This document shows positions 35,662 through 46,858 of a stretch of 64,000 nt of DNA, one piece after another. The position numbers were made by a program, and so were the translations under genes. Position 1 is the stretch's first letter, and each line of letters starts with the position of its first letter. The notes under the pieces were generated by a model. That model did no database searches, had not been told where the DNA came from, and worked only from the letters and a program-made list of their open reading frames with translations. This DNA is from Bacteroidia bacterium. Its GTDB lineage: Bacteria > Bacteroidota > Bacteroidia > Flavobacteriales > Schleiferiaceae. The stretch spans positions 62,001-126,000 of the forward strand of contig JAUHWL010000008.1 of NCBI GenBank assembly GCA_030424545.1. Direction: 5' to 3'.

Positions 35662-37695
35662 TTATTGCTTTATAATTTTAGAGCTTCTAATTTGGCCATC
35701 AGAACTTTTTAATACCAAAACGTAAAGGCCGTCTGCAAAATTTGCCAAGTCTAGTTTAATGCTATTTAGTCCGTTGTCTGTTTCGGCATTTTTTACTAGA
35801 ATTTCTCTGCCTGTAATATCAACTAAAGAAACATGTACCCATTTTAAATTATTGGCTAAAAACGTAATGTTGATGAATTGATTTGTAGGATTTGGGCCGA
35901 TGCTGATTTTAGAAAACTTATTTTCTACCATATTTAGGTTATTGTGCTTATCGCTAAACTGAGTGCAGCCATTAACATTTGTAAAAGAAACGGTATATGT
36001 AGCACCAATGGCTTTTATAAAATACGGGTTGTTGGCATTGGGCACGGCAACACCATCTATATACCATTGGTAGTTTAAATGTCCGGAGTTAATAAACAAT
36101 GTATCTGCATTGGTTTGAATTTGCTCCGGCTGCACACCTGCAAAATTTAGGGTTGTATAAGTTGTATCGGCACCAAAGGCGTTAGCCGAGATTAGTTGAA
36201 TTTGATACGTGCCAGGCGAAGTGTAATGATGTATTACAGTGTCTGAATTTGATGTATTTCCATCTCCAAAATTCCAAACGCTGTTTGCGAAACGCGGACT
36301 AGCATTTATAAACTTGTAGGCGTAATATCCGCTTGTATCGCAATCTATTTCTAGAAATGCGCAAGGTTTTAAATCTGCATTTTTAAATTCGTCACAGCCA
36401 ATATCTGGTCTTGTGTTAGATCTAGGTTCGTGGTCAAAATCAAATAACAATTCTGGTCCTGGTTTGCCTGCGCCCAATAATTGGTTAGAGCAAGCGTGTA
36501 AATCAGAACTACTTATAAAATTAGGGTTTGCGTAAATGCTGTTAACGTCTGAGTTTAAGGCTTGTTTAAAAGATTCTAAATCGTAATAAATGGTCTGATT
36601 GTTTTTAAAAATACCAGAAGTGCTATCTTTTACAAAATATGCGTTGTTTAAGCCATTGTATCCCACAACATCATGAAAATATAAGGCAAAGGAAGAATCT
36701 GTATAAATGGCATTTGAGTGACTTTTGAATTGAGTAACATCAAATAGCTCAACCATGCCATAAATAGAATTCTGGGTAAATAAAATATATTCTGCATGAT
36801 TTGCTCGCACAGCAGGATAGTTTGGAAAGGCCACATCTTTTCTGCTAGAAAACATATTGTTTGTAAACTTTATATAGTTATTGGTATTATTTACTTCGCC
36901 AATATGTAAAGCGAACTTACTTGCATTTGTAACTTTATTGTTGGCGAAAAAGCATTTTGCATTTAATTTTAACACCAAATTTGAGCTTACATTTATTCCA
37001 ATCTCAGCAGAGTCTATGCTATTATTTGTAACCATCAAGGTGTCATAAAAGGACCCCGAAAAAATCATTGCATTTGTTGAATTAATAAAGACGTTGTTAT
37101 CGATGTTTTTAAAACCATCATGATCTCGAAATCCAAATGGATTTAATCCGGATAACACAAGACTATATTCATGGTTTGTAAAAAGGCAATTTTTAACTTC
37201 ATAATCTTTAGACAGTGTAATGGTGAGACCATTTTTATAGAAAACATCATTTTTATTCCCAACAAAAACACAGTTTATAAATTTAAAATCTGTGGACCGT
37301 CTAATTCCCATTCCTTTATTATCATACAATAACCAGGTATTTAGTTTTGTATGAATCGTAATGTCTTTGATGGTGAATTGATGCGCATCAAAAGCGCCAT
37401 CTATGGTTGTAATCACACTGTCTCTGTTTCCAGATAAACTTTCTAACGTAAAAAGTGGCGTTGTTTCACTCGCACTAGAAATTCTATAAATGCCAGGGTG
37501 TACGCCATTTCTAAGTTTAAAAGTAACGGGAGCAGAAATAGTGTCTAACCGGTAAATAGAATCGGCATAAACCAAAGAAGGAAAATCATCTGTAGGAGAA
37601 GATTCTGTAGGGCTACTTATAATATATGTACCAGAAAGCTGAGCGTGAACATGCATTGTGCAAAGCACGGCAAGCGAGAAAAAAATAGACTTCAT
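35662..37695 (-). CDS. Secreted beta-helix/PKD protein with T9SS type A sorting domain
   Basis: This 677-residue protein has a signal peptide (about residues 1-18), a long region of right-handed parallel beta-helix character with many short Asn-rich strands (about residues 60-430), a PKD domain (NSVWNFGDGNTSNSDTVIHHY ... PGTYQIQLI), an Ig-like segment and a C-terminal type A sorting domain (ISIGPNPTNQFINITF ... DGLYVLVLKSSDGQI). It is predicted to leave the cell through the type IX system and stay on the surface or be released. Substrate or ligand is unknown. Confidence 0.88.
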   Translation of the reverse strand: MKSIFFSLAVLCTMHVHAQLSGTYIISSPTESSPTDDFPSLVYADSIYRLDTISAPVTFKLRNGVHPGIYRISSASETTPLFTLESLSGNRDSVITTIDGAFDAHQFTIKDITIHTKLNTWLLYDNKGMGIRRSTDFKFINCVFVGNKNDVFYKNGLTITLSKDYEVKNCLFTNHEYSLVLSGLNPFGFRDHDGFKNIDNNVFINSTNAMIFSGSFYDTLMVTNNSIDSAEIGINVSSNLVLKLNAKCFFANNKVTNASKFALHIGEVNNTNNYIKFTNNMFSSRKDVAFPNYPAVRANHAEYILFTQNSIYGMVELFDVTQFKSHSNAIYTDSSFALYFHDVVGYNGLNNAYFVKDSTSGIFKNNQTIYYDLESFKQALNSDVNSIYANPNFISSSDLHACSNQLLGAGKPGPELLFDFDHEPRSNTRPDIGCDEFKNADLKPCAFLEIDCDTSGYYAYKFINASPRFANSVWNFGDGNTSNSDTVIHHYTSPGTYQIQLISANAFGADTTYTTLNFAGVQPEQIQTNADTLFINSGHLNYQWYIDGVAVPNANNPYFIKAIGATYTVSFTNVNGCTQFSDKHNNLNMVENKFSKISIGPNPTNQFINITFLANNLKWVHVSLVDITGREILVKNAETDNGLNSIKLDLANFADGLYVLVLKSSDGQIRSSKIIKQ

Positions 37696-37752
37696 TGTGC
37701 AATTTTGTAAGGGCGCAATATCTTAAAAATTGAAAAGTGAATTTTGAAATTT

Positions 37753-38295
37753 CTATTCCGCTTTTTCATAGGCTTCTTTTAGCCAATTTTTCAATTCCGC
37801 ATCTATTTGTGTTGTTTCGGTAAGTTGTACTCTATGCGTACACATGGTGCCAAATGGCCCAGAATTTTCTAGTCTATCCGTAGTTGGTTTGTCTTTAATT
37901 TTTAGGCCTAAATCTATTCGGGTTTTTGTGGCAGGTTTTATAAGTGCGAATTGTTTTTTTCTAATGATACTCACACTTGTTTTTTTCGGAGTAATAACTA
38001 CATCATTGCCAAGAGTTTTTACAAAGTCTAAAATGGCGTTGTACATCGGCAACAATTGCTCTTTTCCGGTGTATTGATTTGTAACTAAATCGGTAGGAGA
38101 ATCCTTATTTTCTTTAGAAAGAAGAACAATGGTGTTGGCAAAACCGTGGGTTACGCCATGTTCTTTTTTAAGATAATTTACGGCTTCAGAGTGTTTAGAA
38201 AACAATTTAGATTGTAACAATTTCTTCCATTCTTGTAATGATTTGCCCGTTTTTTCAGGCATGTTATCAATCATTGTTTGTTGTGCTTTGTCCAT
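37753..38295 (-). CDS. DUF4287 and DUF5655 domain protein
   Basis: This 180-residue cytosolic protein has an N-terminal DUF4287 region (KTGKSLQEWKKLLQ ... HGVTHGFANTIV, about residues 15-60). A C-terminal DUF5655 domain follows (YNAILDFVKTLGNDVVITPKKTSVSIIRKKQFALI ... HRVQLTE, about 85-175). DUF5655 is a predicted transport- or nucleic-acid-associated domain with no firm function. The layout is common in Bacteroidota single-gene accessory sites. Confidence 0.82.
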   Translation of the reverse strand: MDKAQQTMIDNMPEKTGKSLQEWKKLLQSKLFSKHSEAVNYLKKEHGVTHGFANTIVLLSKENKDSPTDLVTNQYTGKEQLLPMYNAILDFVKTLGNDVVITPKKTSVSIIRKKQFALIKPATKTRIDLGLKIKDKPTTDRLENSGPFGTMCTHRVQLTETTQIDAELKNWLKEAYEKAE

Positions 38296-38331
38296 TTTGT
38301 ATGCTGTTTTAAGGTTTTTCTCCTCACAAAT

Positions 38332-39054
38332 TTACTTTTGATGATTGGCATCAGAAAGCCGTACAATTTCTTTTAAATATTGCTCTATAGAATTGGGCCC
38401 TTCTGTTTCGCTTACAATGTGGTTTGTTAAAAATCGCTTGCGCACCAACATGCTTAAAAATACAGTATCTCTAAGCAAAGCAAAATTTCGTGCTTGTGTT
38501 GGGGCGTAAAAAATTCCTTTTTCAATTAGGTAGGGCTGTATGGTGTTTTCCCATAGCTGTGCCGAATGATATTCTTCTTCGGTGTAATCTACTAGAACAT
38601 CGCGCCAAGAAACCAAGTAGTTTTTAAGCGTATCGTTAGAGATTAGGTTAATATCGCCTGAGCTGATTAGCGATTCTACCACACCGTTAGAGGCGTTGTA
38701 CGTAACGCCCACAAACATGCTGGCTCCGTTTTTAGAAATTGAATCTCGCGCTTCGGGTTGCGATAGGCGAGGAACATTACGCAACACAATATCTTGCTTT
38801 TGCAAGGTGTTGATGTGCATTTGCTTAATGCGGTTAAAGTCGCTAAGATTACGGCTAAAGTCTCGGTGAAGTGCTTTTAAAATTACCGCTTCTTTGTTGT
38901 TGTTTTTGCGCTGTTCGTTAAGGATGTTAATCTGTAAGGCAATTAAAATTCCAATAACCACCAAAACAATTTCGCCCAACGCATACATTAAATATTTGCT
39001 GAACTTGTTTTCTGAGAGCAGTTGCTGTCTGATTTTCCGAAAAAATTTAATCAT
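38332..39054 (-). CDS. DUF6090 family protein
   Basis: This 240-residue protein has a family-typical N-terminus (MIKFFRKIRQQLLSENKFSKYLMYALGEIVLVVIGILIALQIN) with one membrane helix at about residues 25-43. A helical domain follows with SSGDINLISNDTLKNYL (about residues 130-150). DUF6090 proteins are frequent in marine Bacteroidota, often in several copies, and have no known function. A shorter relative lies at 17575-18231. Confidence 0.88.
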   Translation of the reverse strand: MIKFFRKIRQQLLSENKFSKYLMYALGEIVLVVIGILIALQINILNEQRKNNNKEAVILKALHRDFSRNLSDFNRIKQMHINTLQKQDIVLRNVPRLSQPEARDSISKNGASMFVGVTYNASNGVVESLISSGDINLISNDTLKNYLVSWRDVLVDYTEEEYHSAQLWENTIQPYLIEKGIFYAPTQARNFALLRDTVFLSMLVRKRFLTNHIVSETEGPNSIEQYLKEIVRLSDANHQK

Positions 39055-39156
39055 GGCTTACAGGGTTTGGGTGCAGCTTTTACATAGGTTTTAAAGTTAT
39101 GTAAAATTGAGGTCTATCCCTATTTTTCTTTCGGCCACAGCAAGTAGCGAAATTGT

Positions 39157-39930
39157 TTAATACACAGAGATTTTTTTTATAGTAGAACCTTGATTGGTTT
39201 TAAACTCAAAAAGGTAAACCCCATTGGCCGGGTTGTTAATCAGAATTTGCTCGCTATTAAACGTGTGTATGGTTTTTAAAACTACACCTTGCATAGAAAT
39301 TATAGCAACAGATTTTAATTGGGTGTATGCTTCTACAACCACACTTTTGGTTTGTGCGTTGTAATAGATATCTCCCAAAATATTTTCTTCGGTAACCGAT
39401 AATGCTTGGCACTCTTTTACCTTTTGGTAAAGCTGTGCTTCGGTGGTTGAAGTTTGTACGCGTTCTACAATTTTATTGGGGCAAATTTTATAAATAACAG
39501 GGTAGAATGTTACGTTGTAATCATTAAAAACGCTGCGGTCGGCACCTTCTACATTAAAGATTGGGTATGGCGTTCCGGTAAGCCAATCGCCTTGCGTAAC
39601 CCATGGGTCGTGGTTTCCGGTAAATGCGGTAGAATCGTTGTAAGGATCGTGCTCTAAAGCCAATACCATAATCTCATCAGAACCTTGTGGGCCGTACATA
39701 TTGTACATGTTTTTTAAGCGGTTGGTTTGATGATAGCTCCAGCAACTTGGGCAATGTGCGGCAAAAATTTCTACAAAAACGGTTTTGCCACTGTCTAAAT
39801 ACGAGTACAAGTGGTGTGGGTTGCCATAATAATCGGTAAGGGTAAAATCAGGGGCAACACTGCCATTTGCCAGCTGGCCCATGGCCGATATGTTGGCAGC
39901 AAGTGCGAGAAGTAGAATGTAATTTTTCAT
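39157..39930 (-). CDS. Thioredoxin-fold secreted protein with T9SS type A sorting domain
   Basis: This 257-residue protein has a signal peptide (MKNYILLLALAANISAMG), a redoxin/thioredoxin-like domain with a FAAHCPSCWSYH active-site motif (APDFTLTDYYGNPHHLYSY before it) and a C-terminal type IX sorting domain (ISMQGVVLKTIHTFNS ... GVYLFEFKTNQGSTIKKISVY). The start at 39930 is chosen because it opens the signal peptide. The CPSC pair implies thiol-disulfide chemistry outside the cell. Confidence 0.87.
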   Translation of the reverse strand: MKNYILLLALAANISAMGQLANGSVAPDFTLTDYYGNPHHLYSYLDSGKTVFVEIFAAHCPSCWSYHQTNRLKNMYNMYGPQGSDEIMVLALEHDPYNDSTAFTGNHDPWVTQGDWLTGTPYPIFNVEGADRSVFNDYNVTFYPVIYKICPNKIVERVQTSTTEAQLYQKVKECQALSVTEENILGDIYYNAQTKSVVVEAYTQLKSVAIISMQGVVLKTIHTFNSEQILINNPANGVYLFEFKTNQGSTIKKISVY

Positions 39931-39955
39931 ATCATTTCTTTTACAAGTTTGTGCT

Positions 39956-41173
39956 TTAAACCCCAATAATTTTGGCCACATTTTGTGCAGAAACTACGGC
40001 ACCTTCATGCAGCCCATCACTTAGCCAAGCTCCTGCATATAACGTATTATATAAACCATTGTTTTTTAAAACGTCCTTCCGGTAGCGGATGGCAGCGGCT
40101 GTGTAGTTGGGGGTGGCATGTGTAATTTCCGTTACAATGCTATTCACATTGATGCGGTCTTGTAAATTATACGCGAGATAAAAAGGTGTTTTTTGTGGAA
40201 TCCCGCAAACGTTGTTTAGCAAAGCGTTGTATCCCCAGTCGTTGGTTTTTTTAAAAAAATCAAATTCAGAGGCTTGTTTAATTTTATGTGGACTGTAAAG
40301 CGCTGCATCGGTATGTATTATTGTGGTGGCCTTGTTTTCCGTCCAGGGTGTAAACCATTTTATTTCTTCGGGTGTTGGGTTTGCCAAAAGCTTTAAAATT
40401 TGATCTGGTGGTGTGGCCAACGCCACCTTTTGGTAGGTGTATGATTTGTCGTTTTCGGTTTGGATGGTAACGCAATCGGATTCTCTCTTGATTTCTTTTA
40501 TCGCTGTATCTGTATAAATATTCCCGGTAAAATGATGAAGTATTTTTTCAATATAGCTGTACACGCCCCCTTTTATTCTAAACCAATCTGCCATCATATA
40601 ATGTTTTAAATTATATAAAGCTACTTCTGCGGAGAAAGTAGAAATATTTGGGTAGGCAATGGAATAGCAATACATCATCAATAATTTCACCCACTTTTCG
40701 GTGTAGCCATCATGCTTTAAAATGTCTTCTAGATTTAAATCAGAAAAATTGGCGGGGTTTACATTTTTAAACTGTTTGGCTAGCGAAGCAGATTTTATGC
40801 TGAATCCCCAAAATTTTAAGAGCTCTGCAAAACGTTTTGCTCCTTTAAAGTTGTTGTTGATGAGCGTTGGCGATAGGATATGTTTGCCGTTACTTAGAAA
40901 AAGACCGGTGCCAATAGCCACGGGTTCGGTGGGTACGTTTAGTTCTTTTAGCAATGCTTTAAAATGGTGGAATTCCTCAGAAAATTCTATCACGCCTCCT
41001 TCTAAATATAAATCTGAGGCGATGCCTTCTACATGGCAATTTTTATTACTAGTGCGGATGTGTCCGCCCAACGAATTACTTTTTTCAAACACATCAACAT
41101 CATGGCCATTTTTGTGCAGATAGTATGCTGTAATGATTCCGGCTGCGCCTCCTCCAATGATGGCAATTTTCAT
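39956..41173 (-). CDS. FAD-dependent amine oxidase-like oxidoreductase
   Basis: This 405-residue protein starts with the dinucleotide-binding motif IAIIGGGAAGIITAYYL and the FAD motif VFEKSNSLGGHI. It ends with a GAWLSDGLHEGAVVSAQNVAK motif that closes the flavin fold. The general fold is that of amine oxidases and phytoene desaturases, and the substrate is unknown. I start it at the ATG at 41173, which overlaps the stop of the upstream FAD gene by four bases (ATGA). Confidence 0.88.
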   Translation of the reverse strand: MKIAIIGGGAAGIITAYYLHKNGHDVDVFEKSNSLGGHIRTSNKNCHVEGIASDLYLEGGVIEFSEEFHHFKALLKELNVPTEPVAIGTGLFLSNGKHILSPTLINNNFKGAKRFAELLKFWGFSIKSASLAKQFKNVNPANFSDLNLEDILKHDGYTEKWVKLLMMYCYSIAYPNISTFSAEVALYNLKHYMMADWFRIKGGVYSYIEKILHHFTGNIYTDTAIKEIKRESDCVTIQTENDKSYTYQKVALATPPDQILKLLANPTPEEIKWFTPWTENKATTIIHTDAALYSPHKIKQASEFDFFKKTNDWGYNALLNNVCGIPQKTPFYLAYNLQDRINVNSIVTEITHATPNYTAAAIRYRKDVLKNNGLYNTLYAGAWLSDGLHEGAVVSAQNVAKIIGV

Positions 41174-42705
41174 AGAACGTTGTCTTTTGAAAGTATTTCG
41201 TAAAGTCTTGCTCCCGTCCAAAATGTGCCGGCAAATCCTGCGTAGCCAGAAGATGCATTGCAGAAATAAAAATTGTTTAAAGAGCTTTTATGGTCTAACC
41301 TATTAAGGCCAATGTTTTTGGGTGTCATGTTAGACCCGTACGAATTTCCTTCCGGACACCAACAATAGCGCTCGTTTGTGGTGGGGCTACCCGTCATTTT
41401 AAAAACCAAATGCTTTCTAAAATCTGGTACATAATCTCGTTCTATAACGTTAATCATGGCGTCTAAAACATCCATTTTTGCCTTGTTGTATTTTTTTTGA
41501 TCGCTAAATTTTAATTGTTTCCAATGTTCATAGTTGGCTACCGTAAGCAGTTCTACAATTTGGTCTCCAGGTGGGCAATCTCCACCATGACTGGTAAGCA
41601 ATGTGGGAGTTGTTATGGCAAAGCTTGGGTTTGAGTAATCATTCTCCTGATACATTTGGTAAAATGCATCATTTAGGTTTTTATGCCCAGTATGAAAAAC
41701 ATTCCATTTGCCAAAACCATACTTTTTTAAGTCTAAATCGCGCACTACACAATAGGCCATAAAGTTTGATGGCGAATATTGATAATCAAGTTTTTTTTGT
41801 AGTGCCTTTGAAAAATGATGGATACCAATCCAATGCGCTGCTTTTTTTGGATCCATGCCACAAATAGTTGCTTTGGCGTGAAACACAAACTTTTTACCCG
41901 ATTGTAAATCTGTAGCTTTTACACCAATTACATTTTTGTCTTCCCGCAAAAACTCGGTTGCTTGGTGTTGAAAAAGAATCTCTCCACCATTGTTTTCAAT
42001 GGTTTTCTGCAAAGACTTAATCACATGCTCAAAGTGCTTTTCTGGATAATATGCGCCTCTTTGGTAACCTGTAAACAACATCACCCAAGCAAAAAAGGAA
42101 AGCTGATTTGGTGGCAAGAGAAAATCTGGCCATTGCGAAGCCAACAATGTTTGCGCTTCTAAGGGCAATTCAAACTGATTAAAAACATCCTGTAAGGTGT
42201 GCGATTGGTGAGAAACAACACTTTTTATTGCTAAAACGTTTTTGAGAATGTTTGGCAATTTTAAAGGGGGCGAAACATGGTCTAACCCTCTAGCAACCCT
42301 TTGCACTTCTTGCACAAAAGCAACTATGTTTTTGGTGTGGTTTGGAAATAAATTTGTTAATCGCGTTACAAGCTCTTTCGCGTCTGAAGGAATTTTAAGG
42401 GAAAAGCCCGGCATGTACATATGGTCAAACCCATCCGGATCATACCGGTTGAATTTTACTTCATCTTTTAAATTTAATTTTTGAAGTACGTTGTCTACGG
42501 TTTCGCCTTCTCCGCAATTCCATACATAATGAAACTGAGCGTTGAATTTATACTTATTGGCCATCTCAAACGTATGGCCAAAACCACCCGGAAATTCATG
42601 TGCTTCTAACATGAGGATGCGTTTGCCCGACTGTGCCATTAAGGCTCCAAAAACCATAGAGGCTAATCCGCTTCCAACAATGAGGTAATCTGTTTTATTC
42701 TCCAT
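41170..42705 (-). CDS. Phytoene desaturase/retinol saturase-like FAD oxidoreductase
   Basis: This 511-residue protein has an N-terminal FAD motif (DYLIVGSGLASMVFGALMAQSGKRILMLEAHEFPGG), a CrtI/CrtISO-type central part and a C-terminal NAxSGYAGFAGTFWTGARL motif. It resembles carotenoid isomerase and retinol 13,14-reductase type proteins. Neighbours give no carotenoid context, so the substrate is open. It is translationally coupled to the second FAD gene and lies downstream of a TonB-dependent receptor gene. Confidence 0.85.
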   Translation of the reverse strand: MENKTDYLIVGSGLASMVFGALMAQSGKRILMLEAHEFPGGFGHTFEMANKYKFNAQFHYVWNCGEGETVDNVLQKLNLKDEVKFNRYDPDGFDHMYMPGFSLKIPSDAKELVTRLTNLFPNHTKNIVAFVQEVQRVARGLDHVSPPLKLPNILKNVLAIKSVVSHQSHTLQDVFNQFELPLEAQTLLASQWPDFLLPPNQLSFFAWVMLFTGYQRGAYYPEKHFEHVIKSLQKTIENNGGEILFQHQATEFLREDKNVIGVKATDLQSGKKFVFHAKATICGMDPKKAAHWIGIHHFSKALQKKLDYQYSPSNFMAYCVVRDLDLKKYGFGKWNVFHTGHKNLNDAFYQMYQENDYSNPSFAITTPTLLTSHGGDCPPGDQIVELLTVANYEHWKQLKFSDQKKYNKAKMDVLDAMINVIERDYVPDFRKHLVFKMTGSPTTNERYCWCPEGNSYGSNMTPKNIGLNRLDHKSSLNNFYFCNASSGYAGFAGTFWTGARLYEILSKDNVL

Positions 42706-42827
42706 CTTCTTCTCGTAAATGTAGATAAAATGAAGTTATATGTACGTGACGAGCAACAGGTACATTTTTAGTTGACCTTGCTTGATAATTTTGATTTCTT
42801 ATGCTTTTTTGGAGAGGTTGCGTGTAA

Positions 42828-44792
42828 TTATTTGCGTTCTAAACGTAACGAAAATCCTGCACTAACCCAGATTCCTGGTTGTAAAACATTGCCACGATCT
42901 ACATAGTTTACATCAAACAAATTATTTGCCTGCACAAATAGTTTGGTAGATTTTAAAGTGTACGTTAAACGAGCATCTACCAACCAAAAGGGCTGATAGG
43001 CTACTGTATTTTTTGTTGCATATTCTACATACGTGCCGTTGCGTTGCTGGTATGCAATACGCCAATTCATGGTAAGTGCTTCTAAAAATACTTTATGTGT
43101 TAGGCCAATATTTAATTTGTGTTGCAAAAAATCTAGTACGTACAGTGATTGTAATTCATCTTCCGTTTGGTCTGAAGTTAGAAATGTATAGCCCAGCGTT
43201 ATTTCTTTAATCCAACCTTTTGTTTGGCTTGCTAAATTTAATGCCGTTGATGCCGAAACACCACTAATCACCACGTTGGTTAAATTTTCAGCAAAAATGC
43301 CGTTGGGTGTTTCTAGCCAATCAATCATGTTGGTACCGTTGCGTGAAAACACAGCGAATGATGCTTTGAAAATAGACTTTTGATAGCGAACACCTGCTTC
43401 CAAATTGGTACTGTATTCTGTTTCTAAATTTTCGCTGCCTTTGGCGCCACCTAAGTTATAATACAAATCGGTATAAGTTGGGAAACGGAAAGAACGATCT
43501 ATAGAACCAAAAATTAAAACAGAAGGTTTTAGGCGATAGCCAATATCAATGCCGGGCATAACATCAGCGCCAAAGCTTGAGTTGTAGTTGGCCAATGCAC
43601 CCAATGTAAACAAGAATTTTTTTACGGTAAAGTATTGCTCGGCATAAAGAGAATAGTTGTCTCGTGCATCTGCTTTAGAATATTGCCCACGATGGTTGGG
43701 CACGTTTATGGGTTCGTCTATAGGTTTGCCTAGGTTGCCGCTGGCCAATTGTTCGTTTCTATAATCAAACCCAAAGGTGGTTGTGCCCCATTTTTCCCAA
43801 GTGCGTTTTAGCTGAGCATCGGCACCAAAAACTCGCGTACGGTTGTAATTGTGGCCTTTGTAATAAGCGCCTGGTGCATATTGTGCAGTATCCAAGTCAC
43901 CTTTTATAAAATAGCCGTTGTTGTATATGTAGTAATTATCGTCTTCTCTAAAAAGTTCAAAAACATCATTGTGCTGGCGCCAATAACTTGTTATGGCATA
44001 TTTCCAGTTTTTACCTCCTGTTAGTTTTGCCGATGCAAAAATGGTTTGGGTAGACTCGTATTGCTCTGGATAAGTGGAGGTGTAAAAGTCTTGAGCGCCA
44101 AATCCTTTTTTATTGTATCCGGCAGAGAGTAGAAGTGTGCCTATGTTTAACTTTCCAACGGTTTGCCCGTAAATGTTGGTGCTTTTAAAATCGGTGTTGC
44201 GGATGTACCCATCACTTGCCATGCCATTTAACGAAACCAAAGAATACCACTTATTTGTATTGAAAGATGCGCCTATATTGGCCAAACGCAAACCATATGC
44301 ACCTCCAATAATTTTTGCATACAGGGCGTCTTTGCCTTTCATGGGTGTTAGAATATTTACGGCACCGGCAAACGCATTTGGGCCGTAGATTCTAGATCCA
44401 CCACCTTCTAAAACTTCTATCTGACTAATTAAATCATAACTAATAGGCAAATTCATGTTGTGGTGACCCGTTTGGGGGTCTGTCATTCTGATGCCGTTTA
44501 ACAACACAAGTGTTTGATCAAATGAGCCACCTCTTACGCTTATGTCAGATTGAATGTCTAACGGACCTCTTTGGCGCACATCTACACTAGAAACGCTTTC
44601 TAAAGTTTCGTTGGTTGTGTTAGCAGGTATATCAGCGATGTCTTTTTGGGTAAGCACTTCAATACTTTTGGTGGCATTTAGCCATGTGCTTTGGGCTCTG
44701 CTGGCTGTAACGGTAACGGTATCTAGCGTTTGTTGGGCATTTGTAAAAAAACATAACGCAACTAAGAGAGCGGAGAAATAGATTTTTTGCAT
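42828..44792 (-). CDS. TonB-dependent outer membrane receptor
   Basis: This 654-residue receptor has a signal peptide (about residues 1-19) and a TonB box-like DTVTVTASR at about residues 23-31. A plug domain follows (residues 35-150, with VDVRQRGPLDIQSDISVRGGSFDQTLVLLNGIRM), then a 22-strand barrel ending in an aromatic strand. The plug contains the usual GGGSRIYGPNAFAGAVNI. No carboxypeptidase-like or SusD partner is present, so it is closer to the BtuB/siderophore type. The ligand is unknown. Confidence 0.92.
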   Translation of the reverse strand: MQKIYFSALLVALCFFTNAQQTLDTVTVTASRAQSTWLNATKSIEVLTQKDIADIPANTTNETLESVSSVDVRQRGPLDIQSDISVRGGSFDQTLVLLNGIRMTDPQTGHHNMNLPISYDLISQIEVLEGGGSRIYGPNAFAGAVNILTPMKGKDALYAKIIGGAYGLRLANIGASFNTNKWYSLVSLNGMASDGYIRNTDFKSTNIYGQTVGKLNIGTLLLSAGYNKKGFGAQDFYTSTYPEQYESTQTIFASAKLTGGKNWKYAITSYWRQHNDVFELFREDDNYYIYNNGYFIKGDLDTAQYAPGAYYKGHNYNRTRVFGADAQLKRTWEKWGTTTFGFDYRNEQLASGNLGKPIDEPINVPNHRGQYSKADARDNYSLYAEQYFTVKKFLFTLGALANYNSSFGADVMPGIDIGYRLKPSVLIFGSIDRSFRFPTYTDLYYNLGGAKGSENLETEYSTNLEAGVRYQKSIFKASFAVFSRNGTNMIDWLETPNGIFAENLTNVVISGVSASTALNLASQTKGWIKEITLGYTFLTSDQTEDELQSLYVLDFLQHKLNIGLTHKVFLEALTMNWRIAYQQRNGTYVEYATKNTVAYQPFWLVDARLTYTLKSTKLFVQANNLFDVNYVDRGNVLQPGIWVSAGFSLRLERK

Positions 44793-44802
44793 TTTTTTGA
44801 GC

Positions 44803-44837
44803 TAAAAAAAAACACCCCACGAAAATCGTGAGGTGTT
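44803..44837 (-). terminator. Intrinsic terminator after atpC
   Basis: Arms 44811-44822 and 44826-44837 pair over 12 bp with one mismatch (AACACC... and ...GGTGTT). On the minus strand the hairpin is followed by a T-run (the A-run at 44803-44812). It terminates the atpDC transcript just before the receptor gene. Confidence 0.88.
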
Positions 44838-44859
44838 TATTATATTAATAATCTGTAGG

Positions 44860-45150
44860 TTAATCTACAAGAACAATCAGGTTGTTATTCGTCATTTCAA
44901 CAACGCCATGCTTAATTTCTACAAAATAGGCATGGTCGTCAGATGTATCTAATACAACACGCCCAGATGCTGGGTCTATCGTACGTGTGTCATCTGCCAA
45001 GCGCATTTTTATGCGACCTGCTGTTAACATAGATATAACGGGTGCATGGTCTTTTAACACTTGAAAAGAACCAGCTGCTCCAGGAAAAGTTACAGAACTT
45101 ACTTCGCCTTTAAATAGCGATATTTCTGGTGTTATTATTTCTAGATACAT
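44860..45150 (-). CDS. atpC: F-type ATP synthase subunit epsilon
   Basis: This short epsilon subunit of about 96 residues contains the N-terminal beta-sandwich (MYLEIITPEISLFKGEVSSVTFPGAAGSFQVLKDHAPVISML) and lacks the long C-terminal helical hairpin found in many bacteria. This is typical for Bacteroidota. I prefer the ATG at 45150; a GTG two codons earlier is possible. It follows atpD by a short gap and ends at a hairpin terminator. Confidence 0.95.
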   Translation of the reverse strand: MYLEIITPEISLFKGEVSSVTFPGAAGSFQVLKDHAPVISMLTAGRIKMRLADDTRTIDPASGRVVLDTSDDHAYFVEIKHGVVEMTNNNLIVLVD

Positions 45151-45180
45151 CTGCACTTATTTTTTTAAATCAATCCTAAA

Positions 45181-46737
<1,557 letters not shown>

Positions 46738-46750
46738 CTAAATTCGGGCG

Positions 46751-46758
46751 CAAAAATA
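46751..46758 (-). promoter_or_regulatory. Probable -7 box of the atpD operon
   Basis: The minus strand reads TATTTTTG followed by CGCCC, matching TAnnTTTG, about 59 bases before the atpD ATG. No clean -33 element is visible. Confidence 0.5.
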
Positions 46759-46858
46759 GTGTTTATTCTTTTTCATAACCCCCGATTTGCGAATTGTTTA
46801 AAACACACTACCTAATTGTTAATAACTGCTTGTGAAAAACGCGCTTGTTGGGTGATTG

